A stretch of DNA of 64,000 bases from positions 1 to 64,000 of the forward strand of contig JAHQRK010000044.1 of assembly GCA_019828595.1 (NCBI GenBank), given 5' to 3'. The notes under the pieces are model-generated. The model had not been told where the DNA came from and did not search any database. It saw only the letters and a list, made by a program, of their open reading frames with translations. Made by a program: the position numbers and the translations under genes. The DNA is from Aphanomyces cochlioides (lineage: Eukaryota; Oomycota; Saprolegniomycetes; Saprolegniales; Verrucalvaceae). Below, piece after piece: positions 1 to 7,473 of this stretch (its first letter is position 1; each line of letters starts with the position of its first letter).

Positions 1-379
1 CCCCAAACCCCCAAACCCCCAAACCCCCAAACCCCCAAACCCCCAAACCCCCAAACCCCCAAACCCCCAAACCCCCAAACCCCCAAACCCCCAAACCCCC
101 AAACCCCCAAACCCCCAAACCCCCAAACCCCCAAACCCCCAAACCCCCAAACCCCCAAACCCCCAAACCCCCAAACCCCAAACCCCCAAACCCCCAAACC
201 CCCAAACCCCCAAACCCCCAAACCCCCAAACCCCCAAACCCCCAAACCCCCAAACCCCCAAACCCCCAAACCCCCAAACCCCCAAACCCCCAAACCCCCA
301 AACCCCCAAACCCCCAAACCCCCAAACCCCCAAACCCCCAAACCCCCAAACCCCCAAACCCCCAAACCCCCAAACCCCC
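1..379. repeat. Terminal telomeric repeat, (CCCCCAAA)n
   Basis: The tract holds 45 perfect copies of CCCCCAAA, one 7-base variant CCCCAAA at 176-182, a clipped first unit and a final CCCCC at 375-379. The C-rich strand read inward identifies this as the left chromosome end, so the G-strand overhang would be TTTGGGGG. The near absence of variants, the position at the window edge and the abrupt join to the retroelement at 380 argue for an active, telomerase-type tract rather than an interstitial block. The 8-base unit with five G is unusual compared with the common TTAGGG and TTTAGGG forms. Confidence 0.96.
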
Positions 380-399
380 TTATCCGGATATCCGGATAA
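380..399. repeat. Perfect 20-bp palindrome at the telomere-element junction
   Basis: TTATCCGGATATCCGGATAA is fully self-complementary and starts directly after the last CCCCC of the telomere. The same palindrome opens the second repeat copy at 3649-3668, also directly after CCCCC, and a degraded form (TATCCGGAAGTCCGGATA) lies at 4338-4355. It marks the outer boundary of the element module. It could be a protein-binding site or a fold-back at the cDNA end; nothing here decides which. Confidence 0.9.
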
Positions 400-544
400 A
401 GCTGGCAAGCTTCTGAACTGACTAACTGATCCCCTCAGTCACTTCATGCTTGCACAATCAGCGACATAACTCACACTGAAGAAGGCAAACGAAAGGACCA
501 ATGAAATTAGATTACGAGTGCCTACAACCAATTAAAACGAGCCC

Positions 545-605
545 TGGGAGGCTCCGCCTCCCAGACCCTCCGGACGCCCTTCGGGCGTGACGCGCTAAAG
601 CGCGT
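545..605 (+). other. Cluster of three consecutive perfect hairpins
   Basis: Stem 545-552/556-563 (8 bp, loop TCC), stem 574-579/583-588 (6 bp, loop TTC) and stem 590-595/600-605 (6 bp, loop TAAA) follow one another closely. All three are retained in repeat copy 2. In copy 3 the first hairpin is deleted but the other two remain. Conservation of the stems suggests a folded RNA or ssDNA structure in the element's untranslated region; its role is unknown. Confidence 0.7.
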
Positions 606-701
606 GGTCGCTTCGCTCCGTAGTTGTAGCGTTAATTTTTAATTCACCCCTTTGTGACAAAGCTCGCTTCGCTCGCGTGGTCCCGTCGCCTCTCCCTGCT
701 T

Positions 702-720
702 ACCCCCAAACCCCCAAAAC
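702..720 (+). repeat. Interstitial telomere-repeat units
   Basis: Two CCCCCAAA units lie between the end of repeat copy 1 and the ORF1 start codon. Similar CCCCCAAAC or CCTCCAAAC remnants end copies 2 and 3. Telomere-complementary units at module joints are expected if each module was added to a telomeric end. Confidence 0.85.
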
Positions 721-727
721 ATCTGCC

Positions 728-1516
728 ATGCTGGAAGCCGTGAACCCAGCCCAGGCCACCGCACTCAAGACTCAGTTTGCGAGCCAACTCGCCGCCAACG
801 AAGCCGCCCTCCACGCAACAATCAAGGCATCCGCTCGAGCCGAGCTCGCCGCCCTTGAAGCCACCCTGCCACAAATGCGTGCGTCCTATGTGGACCAACT
901 CAAAAGGTATTTTGAATCTTGTAGCTCATCCCTCGACAGCGCTGCCGCGAACGCCAACCCGGGGAGGCCTGGGGTTCTGGCCGCTGGAGGGCTAGATATC
1001 AATTTAATAAAACAAAATTTTCAACAAGATCTTTCCCTTTCTGTGTCCTTTTTAAATGATGCGCTCAACAACGCTTGCTACAAGCACGTCCTCGAAAGCC
1101 AAGCTCGCGAAATGAAGAAAGCCGAAGTTGCCGCCGCCCGAGCCGCCGCCGAAGCCATGGAAGTTGACACTCCCAACGACATCCTCGTGGGACAACTAGT
1201 CAAACGCGAAATTTCCAAGAATGTTAGCGCTTTACGTAAAGAAGTAAACTTGTTACGTTCTGCGTTAAAGGACAAAGTTGATCGACGCTCTTTAAACGAC
1301 CCGCCCAATCGGCCTGGCAAACCGATTGGGAAGAATGGAAAGACGCCAACTCCCCGAAACGAAGGTGGAGGAAAAGCCCGAGGTCCGCCGCAAGGCGGAA
1401 GCAACGGCAAGCCAAAGAAACGCAACGAAACGCCGAAAGGCGCAGCAGGCGGCGCACCCAAGAAAAAACAGCCGGCTCAACCGAGCCAGAAGAAACACGC
1501 CAAGAAAGACAACTAG
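728..1516 (+). CDS. Retroelement ORF1: coiled-coil protein with basic tail
   Basis: The ORF encodes 262 residues from the ATG at 728; the frame is open further upstream but without an ATG. The N-terminal part is Ala-rich and helical. Roughly residues 135-185 have a leucine-heptad, coiled-coil look. From about residue 190 the protein is a Lys/Gly/Pro-rich basic tail suited to nucleic-acid binding. This is the layout of many retroelement ORF1/Gag-like proteins, including those of Penelope-like terminons. The ORF ends with TAG at 1514-1516, inside the -1 frame of the RT ORF. The slippery site at 1291-1297 lies exactly where the coiled coil ends and the basic tail begins. Ribosomes that stay in frame would make the short RNA-binding form, and those that slip would make ORF1-RT. 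No enzymatic motif is visible. Confidence 0.82.
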   Translation: MLEAVNPAQATALKTQFASQLAANEAALHATIKASARAELAALEATLPQMRASYVDQLKRYFESCSSSLDSAAANANPGRPGVLAAGGLDINLIKQNFQQDLSLSVSFLNDALNNACYKHVLESQAREMKKAEVAAARAAAEAMEVDTPNDILVGQLVKREISKNVSALRKEVNLLRSALKDKVDRRSLNDPPNRPGKPIGKNGKTPTPRNEGGGKARGPPQGGSNGKPKKRNETPKGAAGGAPKKKQPAQPSQKKHAKKDN

Positions 1517-3495
1517 TCTTGGTCAACAATGCGATTGACCCTTCAGCGTCGACGATACGTAATGCAGTTAATATATTTGCGTGTCGCTATGTCGGTGCTG
1601 TCGACTTGGAACCCTACAACCTTGCCTACCATGACCTGACACCATCGGAAACGATGGTCCCTGCTGCTTTACAACGTTTACTTGGCCTTGGCCTGAAATT
1701 CTGTCCCACCCCACGTCACATCACACCCATTGATGTGGGGGAACATATGGATTACTTTGAACGAACCATTCGACTAAAATATCTTTTCGAAAGGTCAGAT
1801 GCTAATTCTAGAAAAAATATGCATCTTGTCCCGCGAGTGACCGACACCGGTCCAAAAAATATGCATGCGACAGAAACTCTTGCCAATTCGTCTAATAAGA
1901 GGAAACGCGAATGGAAACCATCTCCGGTCTACGTTCGGAACGCTTCTTTTCAGCCACCTCCAGCGTCCCGCATACTGGAAGAGGCTTTAGACACAACTCG
2001 ATTAGCTCTTAGATCTATCGTGCTACCTTCACGAAACAAGTCCAACTTGAACCGTGAACACAAAGCTCTCCTTAGACTAATTCGAACGTCCAATCTACAT
2101 GTATTATCCACGGATAAAAATCTTGGTCCAGCTATTATGACCAGAGAACAATACATCCAGTGGTGTCTCACACACTTACGAGACACTACAACATACAGTA
2201 GATCCCTATCACCACTCAATGCAGTCGTTCGTTTGTTACGCACGCGCGTCAGACGCTTCTACCAAACGATTCGCGACGACTACAGTCATCGACATGATTG
2301 GAAAGACACAAAAATCATCCAACATGAACTGGAATTTAAGGATATCAATAAATTCTATGCTTTGGCTAAAGTCCACAAGCCTACCCTTCAACTAAGGCCT
2401 ATAGTGTCCAACACATACACTATATTTGAAGGCTTGTCTAAGTGGTTGGACTTCAAACTGAAACCATACCTCTTGCAAACACAATCATATCTCAGAGATT
2501 CCGACTCCTTTATCGATGTCATTTCGACGTTGGATGCGGATGATGATGATATGCTTGTCACGTACGATGTAACCTCTCTGTATACAAACATCCCTACAGA
2601 TCGAGCAATACATATCATACAGTACATTGTAAGAGACGATCCATGGTGTGACGCCATTGTAAATGGACTGCAGTTACTTCTCACGTCCAACTATTTCACA
2701 TTCGGCGATACAACATGGCTTCAAATAAATGGTACAGCCATGGGAACTCCCGTTGCACCCACGTACGCTTCACTGTATCTAGCTTATTTTGAGGAAACAG
2801 TACTACTTCCCATGTTTACTTCCCAACTGAAGTACTACACTCGATACATTGACGATGGATTCTTCATCGTTCGTAATTTCTCGACCAATCGGTTTCTTGC
2901 AAATCACCTCTTTGCACTATTCCGACGAGAATCGAAGCTAAGTTTCACCCATACACTGGATTCAAACACTATCCCCTTCCTGGATTTATGGGTGATCAAA
3001 GACGGATCAAAGTACACACATAGAACCCATCAAAAGGCTCTTAACCTGTATTTATACATCCCTGCAACAAGTGCACATCCTCCTGGTGTACTCAAAGGAC
3101 TCCTATACGGACTTGTAAAGAAATATCGCAAACAAAACCCTCGCGATAGTGACTTTAAAGACTTTATTAACAAGCTTTTGACTCGCCTTATGTATAGAGG
3201 CTACCGAAAGGAACTTCTCTTACGACTGTTTCGTCAGGCACTTGACGCAGTCACGAAACCAAAAGCACATGAGAAAGTCATATACTATAAAGTTCCGTAT
3301 GATCCAAACGGGCCTTCTTCTCACGAATTGAAGAGACTATTATACTTTGATTCATATAAAGAAGGTCTACGACAAATCGGGGTAGATCGCATAGCAATAT
3401 GCTATCTCAAACCACCAACCTTAAAGTCTAAACTTAGTCCATCTCGACTCAAACTAGACACCACCCCGACACCTGCTAGTCTACTCGACAACTAG
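1282..3495 (+). CDS. Penelope-like reverse transcriptase (no GIY-YIG endonuclease)
   Basis: The open frame spans 1282-3492 with TAG at 3493-3495. Its first ATG is at 1654, but conserved Penelope-type sequence (NLAYHDLTP, near 1618) lies before it, so translation probably enters by frameshift from ORF1. Visible RT features in order are STDKNLGPAIM (near 2110), FYALAKVHKP with LRPIVS (near 2355-2410), the first catalytic Asp in TYDVTSLYTNIP (2563-2568), GTAMGTPVAP (near 2733), the YIDD box (2845-2856), and the FLDLW and HP...LKG motifs downstream. DVTSLYTNIP is typical of Penelope-like enzymes, which are related to telomerase RT. About 130 residues follow the last RT motif with no GIY-YIG or other endonuclease, as in the telomere-associated Athena and Coprina elements. 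I see no internal stop. Confidence 0.93.
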   Translation, partial: STLFKRPAQSAWQTDWEEWKDANSPKRRWRKSPRSAARRKQRQAKETQRNAERRSRRRTQEKTAGSTEPEETRQERQLVLVNNAIDPSASTIRNAVNIFACRYVGAVDLEPYNLAYHDLTPSETMVPAALQRLLGLGLKFCPTPRHITPIDVGEHMDYFERTIRLKYLFERSDANSRKNMHLVPRVTDTGPKNMHATETLANSSNKRKREWKPSPVYVRNASFQPPPASRILEEALDTTRLALRSIVLPSRNKSNLNREHKALLRLIRTSNLHVLSTDKNLGPAIMTREQYIQWCLTHLRDTTTYSRSLSPLNAVVRLLRTRVRRFYQTIRDDYSHRHDWKDTKIIQHELEFKDINKFYALAKVHKPTLQLRPIVSNTYTIFEGLSKWLDFKLKPYLLQTQSYLRDSDSFIDVISTLDADDDDMLVTYDVTSLYTNIPTDRAIHIIQYIVRDDPWCDAIVNGLQLLLTSNYFTFGDTTWLQINGTAMGTPVAPTYASLYLAYFEETVLLPMFTSQLKYYTRYIDDGFFIVRNFSTNRFLANHLFALFRRESKLSFTHTLDSNTIPFLDLWVIKDGSKYTHRTHQKALNLYLYIPATSAHPPGVLKGLLYGLVKKYRKQNPRDSDFKDFINKLLTRLMYRGYRKELLLRLFRQALDAVTKPKAHEKVIYYKVPYDPNGPSSHELKRLLYFDSYKEGLRQIGVDRIAICYLKPPTLKSKLSPSRLKLDTTPTPASLLDN
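1291..1330 (+). promoter_or_regulatory. Candidate -1 programmed ribosomal frameshift signal
   Basis: T TTA AAC at 1291-1297 is an X XXY YYZ slippery heptamer. TTA and AAC are codons of the ORF1 frame, which is the required phase. A 6-nt spacer (1298-1303) is followed by a perfect 9-bp stem, CCCAATCGG (1304-1312) with CCGATTGGG (1322-1330), around a 9-nt loop. The -1 frame has a stop at 1279-1281 and is then open to 3495, so the heptamer lies just inside the window where slipping gives a fusion. The fusion would be about 922 residues (190 from ORF1 plus 732). Confidence 0.75.
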
Positions 3496-3511
3496 TACAG
3501 GTGTCGGGGTG
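3462..3511 (+). other. 3'-terminal hairpin spanning the RT stop codon
   Basis: CACCCCGACACCTG (3462-3475) is perfectly complementary to 3498-3511. An inner 5-bp CTAGT/ACTAG pairing extends the stem after a small bulge. The TAG at 3493-3495 lies in the inner stem. C-rich telomere-like DNA follows immediately. The hairpin could be the 3' structure that the RT recognises on its RNA; it could also affect termination. Confidence 0.7.
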
Positions 3512-3648
3512 AAACCACCAACACCCGAAACCCCCAACCCCGAAACCCCTAAACCCCAAACTTCCATGGAACTTCCTCCCCAAGGAACTTCCCCCATGGA
3601 AATCCCCCCAGGGGCCCCCGAAATCCCCCCGGGGCCCCCAAATCCCCC
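3512..3648 (+). repeat. Degenerate telomere-like C-rich tract
   Basis: The tract contains blocks such as CCCCCAACCCCGAAACCCCT and CCCCAAAC, then repeats of a TTCCCCCATGGAA type and CCCCCGGGG runs, and ends in CCCCC before the next palindrome at 3649. It looks like telomeric C-strand that has been copied or has drifted. This is the expected place for the RNA segment that anneals to the telomeric G-overhang at the element's 3' end. Confidence 0.7.
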
Positions 3649-3980
3649 TTATCCGGATATCCGGATAAAGCTGGCAAGCTTCTGAACTGACTAACTGATC
3701 CCCTCAGTCACTTCATGCTTGCACAATCAGCGACATAACTCACACTGAAGAAGGCAAACGAAAGGACCAATGAAATTAGATTACAAGTGCCTACAACCAA
3801 TTAAAACGAGCCCTGGGAGGCTCCGCCTCCCAGACCCTCCGGACGCCCTTCGGGCGTGACGCGCTAAAGCGCGTGGTCGCTTCGCTCCGTAGTTGTAGCG
3901 TTAATTTTTAATTCACCCCTTTGTGACAAAGCTCGCTTCGCTCGCGTGGTCCCGTCGCCTCTCCCTGATCACCCCCAAAC
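3649..3980 (+). repeat. Retroelement terminal direct repeat, copy 2
   Basis: Nearly identical to 380-711, with the 20-bp palindrome (3649-3668), the hairpin cluster and the terminal CCCCCAAAC. Only isolated substitutions were seen (for example GAGTGCC to AAGTGCC). It belongs to the next module inward, whose body is missing. Confidence 0.92.
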
Positions 3981-3986
3981 CAGTAG

Positions 3987-4261
3987 GGCAAGCTTCTGAA
4001 CTGACTAACTGATCCCCTCAGTCACTTCATGCTTGCACAATCAGCGACATAACTCACACTGAAGAAGGCAAACGAAAGGACCAATGAAATTAGATTACGA
4101 GTGCCTACAACCAATTAAAACAAGCCTCCGAACGCCCTTCGGGCGTGACGCGCTAAAGCGCGTGGTCGCTTCGCTCCATAGTTGTAGCGTTAATTTACCC
4201 CTTTGTGACAAAGCTCGCTTCGCTCGCGTGGTCCTGTCGCCTCTCCCTGCTCACCTCCAAA
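3987..4261 (+). repeat. Retroelement terminal repeat, copy 3 (truncated)
   Basis: Aligns with copy 1 from base 404 onward, so the palindrome and the first 24 bases are missing. Internal deletions remove the first hairpin and part of the TTTTTAATTC stretch. It ends in CCTCCAAAC, a mutated telomere unit. Greater decay with distance from the telomere suggests that older modules lie deeper. Confidence 0.88.
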
Positions 4262-4337
4262 CACTGTACCACTCTACAACATGTCATCCCTGGATGCTTG
4301 GGAGGTAATTCCCAAAGGTCATCATATCGTGTTTACA

Positions 4338-4435
4338 TATCCGGAAGTCCGGATAACTCCTTTTGCGGTTGTGTCACAATTTCCAACTCCAGGGAGGCTC
4401 CGCTTCCCTGACCCACCGGACGCCCGCGCAATTCT
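4338..4435 (+). repeat. Remnant of a fourth repeat module
   Basis: A degraded palindrome (4338-4355) and a block like the first hairpin and the GGACGCCC segment of the repeat (about 4392-4430) survive. No coding remnant of the retroelement is visible with it. Confidence 0.55.
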
Positions 4436-4515
4436 TCCAAGTCCTCAGGCAACCATTCAGAATCGCTGCTTTCGCTGGAAGACTTCGTTAAATTAATTTC
4501 TTCAACGTCAGATTC

Positions 4516-4782
4516 TCATAAGTTGATAACGTTTGGTCCAATATCACGGTCTTCCGCGTCCATTTCGCACTGTTCATTGTAGCGCATGTTGATTTCCAGT
4601 TTTGCAATTGCCAACGCTGCTTCCGATTCTTGACGCGCTTCTTCCAATTTCTTTCGTTGCTCTGTTCGCAAACGGTATATTTCACGTTCTCGACAGTACT
4701 TTGGGGGTTGGTACGTCCAATGGTACTCACGAAGATGCGTGTATACCTTTCCTCTTGTCGTCTTCTTTTCTGCGTACGCCAT
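4516..4782 (-). CDS. Small charged coiled-coil ORF, possible gene remnant
   Basis: From ATG at 4780-4782 the frame encodes 88 residues, rich in Glu, Arg, Lys and Gln, with a helical stretch (YCREREIYRLRTEQRKKLEE) that looks coiled-coil. After the TGA at 4516-4518 the same frame stays open to about 4440 with an acidic, Ser-rich tail. That suggests the stop is a mutation and the ORF is the 3' end of a larger, broken gene cut by the subtelomeric repeats. I do not recognise a family. It may also be chance, since compositional support is modest. Confidence 0.3.
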   Translation of the reverse strand: MAYAEKKTTRGKVYTHLREYHWTYQPPKYCREREIYRLRTEQRKKLEEARQESEAALAIAKLEINMRYNEQCEMDAEDRDIGPNVINL

Positions 4783-4800
4783 GGTAGATTGAGTTCTGCT

Positions 4801-5254
4801 TCGTTTTGTAAGAAATTTCATTTTTCGCATATACCCATCTGTTTTCGTACATCTGGTCTATCGAATGTTTTCTGGTCTGATACCCGTGAAAGTAAATATA
4901 AGTTGACACGGTGAAGAATATGCTTATTCTTTTGTTGCAGGTAGGGGTGGTAATGGCAACATACATTCATCTGCCGGGCGAGCTAGATGTTGAATCGGCA
5001 GTCTCATTGTCTGTCGAAGTCCTTCAAGTTGGGTGTCTCGCTTGTACTTGTCATATTGGTAAATGTCTGATTCGTTTTGTAAGAAATTCCATTTTTCGCA
5101 TGCACCCATTTCTACCTGGTCTCTGTCACACGCATTTGGTCTATAGAACCATGGATACTTCCCTCTCTCAAACTTTATAATATCGAACCATAAAATGACA
5201 CAGTAAAGAATATGCTTATTCTTTTTGTTGCAAGTAGGGGTGGTAATGGTAACA
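4801..5254. repeat. Diverged tandem duplication, about 160-180 bp units
   Basis: 4801-4961 and 5072-5254 share start (TCGTTTTGTAAGAAATT), middle (ATATGCTTATTCTTTT) and end (GTAGGGGTGGTAATGG) with indels between. No function is evident. The sequence from 5255 to about 5700 is AT-rich with no gene or repeat I can support. Confidence 0.75.
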
Positions 5255-5699
5255 GAATGTATGTAGCTGTAGTGATAGATGAATACACTAAATAAATAAA
5301 TATTGTTTGACACTAGAATCTTTAAACTTAAATTCAGTCAATCAAAATTCATATGACACTTGTCCTTCCTGACTCATACTGTCAGATTATTTTATCCGAG
5401 AGAATTCCTGCATATTTTATTGAAATGAGTTCCCTATCATACCTGTCACCAAAATCTGTCATTTTCATTTTGCCTCTAGGACATCAAGAGAGATATGATC
5501 ATTTGGCTGAAAGTGGATGTGCCAAAAAATTAACTTTAGATAAAGAAAATGAGTTTGGTGTTTAGAGGAGTCCTTGAGAGATTCTCGAATGAATCATACT
5601 CAACATCATCAAAACAATCCTTTTCACATTTTTCAGAGAATTTCTATTTCACTTCCTGTTCTGTCCCATTACTTTACTCGATAAAGTAATCTGTTTCCT

Positions 5700-6005
5700 T
5701 TACTTTAGTAAAGGGGACAGACAAACTATTCAAAATTATTTGTGTTTCTCAAATTATGCGACTATTTCAAATTAGCTATTTGGATAATTCAAATTATTGT
5801 GACATTTTTATAATTGTATTTTTGCTGATTTTAATAAAATAAATAATTACATTTGAATAAAGTATATGCAGTAAAGAATGAAATAAACATTTCGATTATC
5901 ATTTTTATCTATTTTGTCCTGAGATATGCCATGACGACATGATTACAAGAGACAAAACTGAAAAGCCCATCCAAAATATTCACCCTAACGCAGTGGAGAC
6001 TGCGA
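5700..6005 (+). repeat. Diverged copy of a dispersed AT-rich repeat
   Basis: The stretch from GGGGACAGACAA to GCAGTGGAGACTGCG parallels 62940-63236, with best agreement in the last 125 bases (TTTTTATCTATTTTGTC through CACCCTAACGCAGTGGAG). It links this subtelomeric zone with the repeat-rich right edge. Bases 6006-6404 hold no further feature that I can support. Confidence 0.65.
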
Positions 6006-6404
6006 ACAAAAATGTGAAACGCCAGGGACAATTTCGTCATGCACAGAGCCTAGATGGACGAACGGGGCATTTTGAATCCACGAATTTTGCAACACATTGT
6101 GGCTTAAATTTCTAGCACTCAGCGACACGTGAGCGGTCGTAGATATGAACATCACATTGTTGAGCACGGCAGTACTGTTGTTGACAAAATGGTCACAACG
6201 AATATTGAGGTTTCACTAACGTAAAACGACCGAAGTCGAGCACATATTTTTTGAAAATCTTCGACAGCCTGCAGCTTGTCTCCCATGTATGTAGAAATCA
6301 GAAAATTGAACACCACTAATCTTCAAAACATGTTTGATTGAAAAAACTATACTATTGTCATTTTCAACCAAATTTGTGGTTTTGACCAAAATGCGAATTC
6401 ATTT

Positions 6405-7473
6405 TCAAATCGATTTCATGCTGTCCATGGGTAAGCCTGCAACAACGCGGCCAAGAAATTGGTTACCTGCTCTTTCATAATGCATATACATTTCGAGTAC
6501 ATGTCCGATGCTCCATCCGCACCTGATGCAAACACTGACTATAGATGGCCCACTTGTACTGCCTGAACATGCAAAGGTAGCTACACCTTTACGGATAGAG
6601 TGTGTTCCAATTTGACTTCTGACGTGACTGGACACACTGTCCTCGACAAGATGCCGCAAAATTTTGCCAAATCTGTCTCGCTGATGCGAACCAGGGAAAA
6701 GTGGGCCGTGGTTAAGACTGGGGTTGCAAGCAAAATAGATGACCAAAGGCAAGAACAACACACACGTTGGGCTCCAACAGGTTAGCGTAGACGTGTTTTG
6801 GATCGCGGCACTTGCTTCCTGTCTGGTCCGTCTTGTTCTTGTAAAAGGTGACTCCAATTGCGTCTTCTTCAAAAGACAGATGCTCGATCCTCACGCTTTG
6901 AGTTGAGTTCGACCGACACATGAGATTCCATGTCAATGTAAGAAAGAGGTGCGCAAATCCACCATCAAGAAGCTCAAGAGAATTTTTGCATGCCATCGAA
7001 TATGTGGAGAAACCAAGAGGTTTCTTTCCAACGTCGCGCATATCGCCGTTCTGTGTAGACTCTGCGTGGACTCGACGAATTCCTACAGCACCGCGTTAGT
7101 TAGTCTAACACAAATCTAACCTTGGAAAATTTCTTTCATATCATCATCAAACTCCACAGGGTATAGAACTTTCTTTTGTTTGTACCAGTCCCTAAAAGCC
7201 GATCTATATCCACAGAGTGTACCAGGCTTGTTATTCGTGTTCTGTATTGTCCATTCAATGAAAGCAAGGCAGTCTTCATATTTGAAGCGTTCCAAGTCGA
7301 TCTCACCTTTGGGATCACCAACTGGATCGAGCAGTTGAGGGTGTTCCATGGCTGATTATCCACTTTTTAATAACATTCAAGCCACTTTGGTACATCTTCG
7401 TTGATTTCGACACCCTGCTGTCCCGCAGCTCCTGAATACTCGTCGAACAACGCGTTTGCTCATTGCTGCTCAT
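6405..7473 (-). pseudogene. Crypton-type tyrosine recombinase, frameshifted
   Basis: Read on the minus strand from a plausible start at 7473, the protein has an N-terminal helical domain (SKSTKMYQSGLNVIKKWI) and a second block (RFKYEDCLAFIEWTIQ...YRSAFRDWYKQ). The catalytic domain follows, with the first Arg in WNLMCRSNS, Lys in KNKTDQTG, HSIRKG (HxxR), CGWS and the nucleophile region MYMHY. KTDQ and KHVYAN are features I associate with Cryptons. A 38-nt intron (7083-7120, GTTAG...CTGTAG, branch CTAAC) joins two blocks in frame. The frame is broken near 7355 and again near 6745, so no intact protein is made. All five catalytic positions can still be seen. Element ends were not found. Confidence 0.75.

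Larger units (their letters stand above)
380..711 (+). repeat. Retroelement terminal direct repeat, copy 1 (pseudo-LTR-like)
   Basis: These 332 bases recur at 3649-3980 with only a few substitutions (offset 3269). The repeat opens with the 20-bp palindrome and contains a row of compact hairpins. Examples are an 8-bp stem with a TCC loop (545-563), a 6-bp stem with a TTC loop (574-588) and a 6-bp stem with a TAAA loop (590-605). It ends in CCCCCAAAC. Direct repeats flanking a single Penelope-like element usually come from tandem head-to-tail copies. No canonical hammerhead ribozyme core could be confirmed in it. Confidence 0.9.
380..3648 (+). mobile_element. Telomere-attached, endonuclease-lacking Penelope-like retroelement
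   Basis: The element runs from the telomere junction to the next copy of its terminal repeat. Order: 20-bp palindrome, hairpin-rich repeat, two interstitial telomere units (702-720), ORF1 (728-1516), overlapping RT ORF (to 3495), a hairpin over the RT stop, then degenerate C-rich telomere-like DNA (3512-3648). The RT is of Penelope type without GIY-YIG. The sense strand reads away from the chromosome end, so the RNA 3' end faces inward. This is the polarity expected when a G-rich telomeric overhang primes cDNA synthesis, as proposed for the Athena and Coprina groups. The 332-bp direct repeats on both sides resemble the pseudo-LTRs of Penelope-like elements. Both ORFs look intact in their own frames, so the copy may be recent or active. 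Confidence 0.88.

Noticed and set aside
455..520. Possible hammerhead ribozyme in the retroelement repeat (CTGAAGA followed by CGAAA)
   Set aside because: Penelope-like elements often carry hammerheads, and both short core strings occur. However, no stem II forms between them and no stem III with a UH cleavage site follows, so the fold is not supported.
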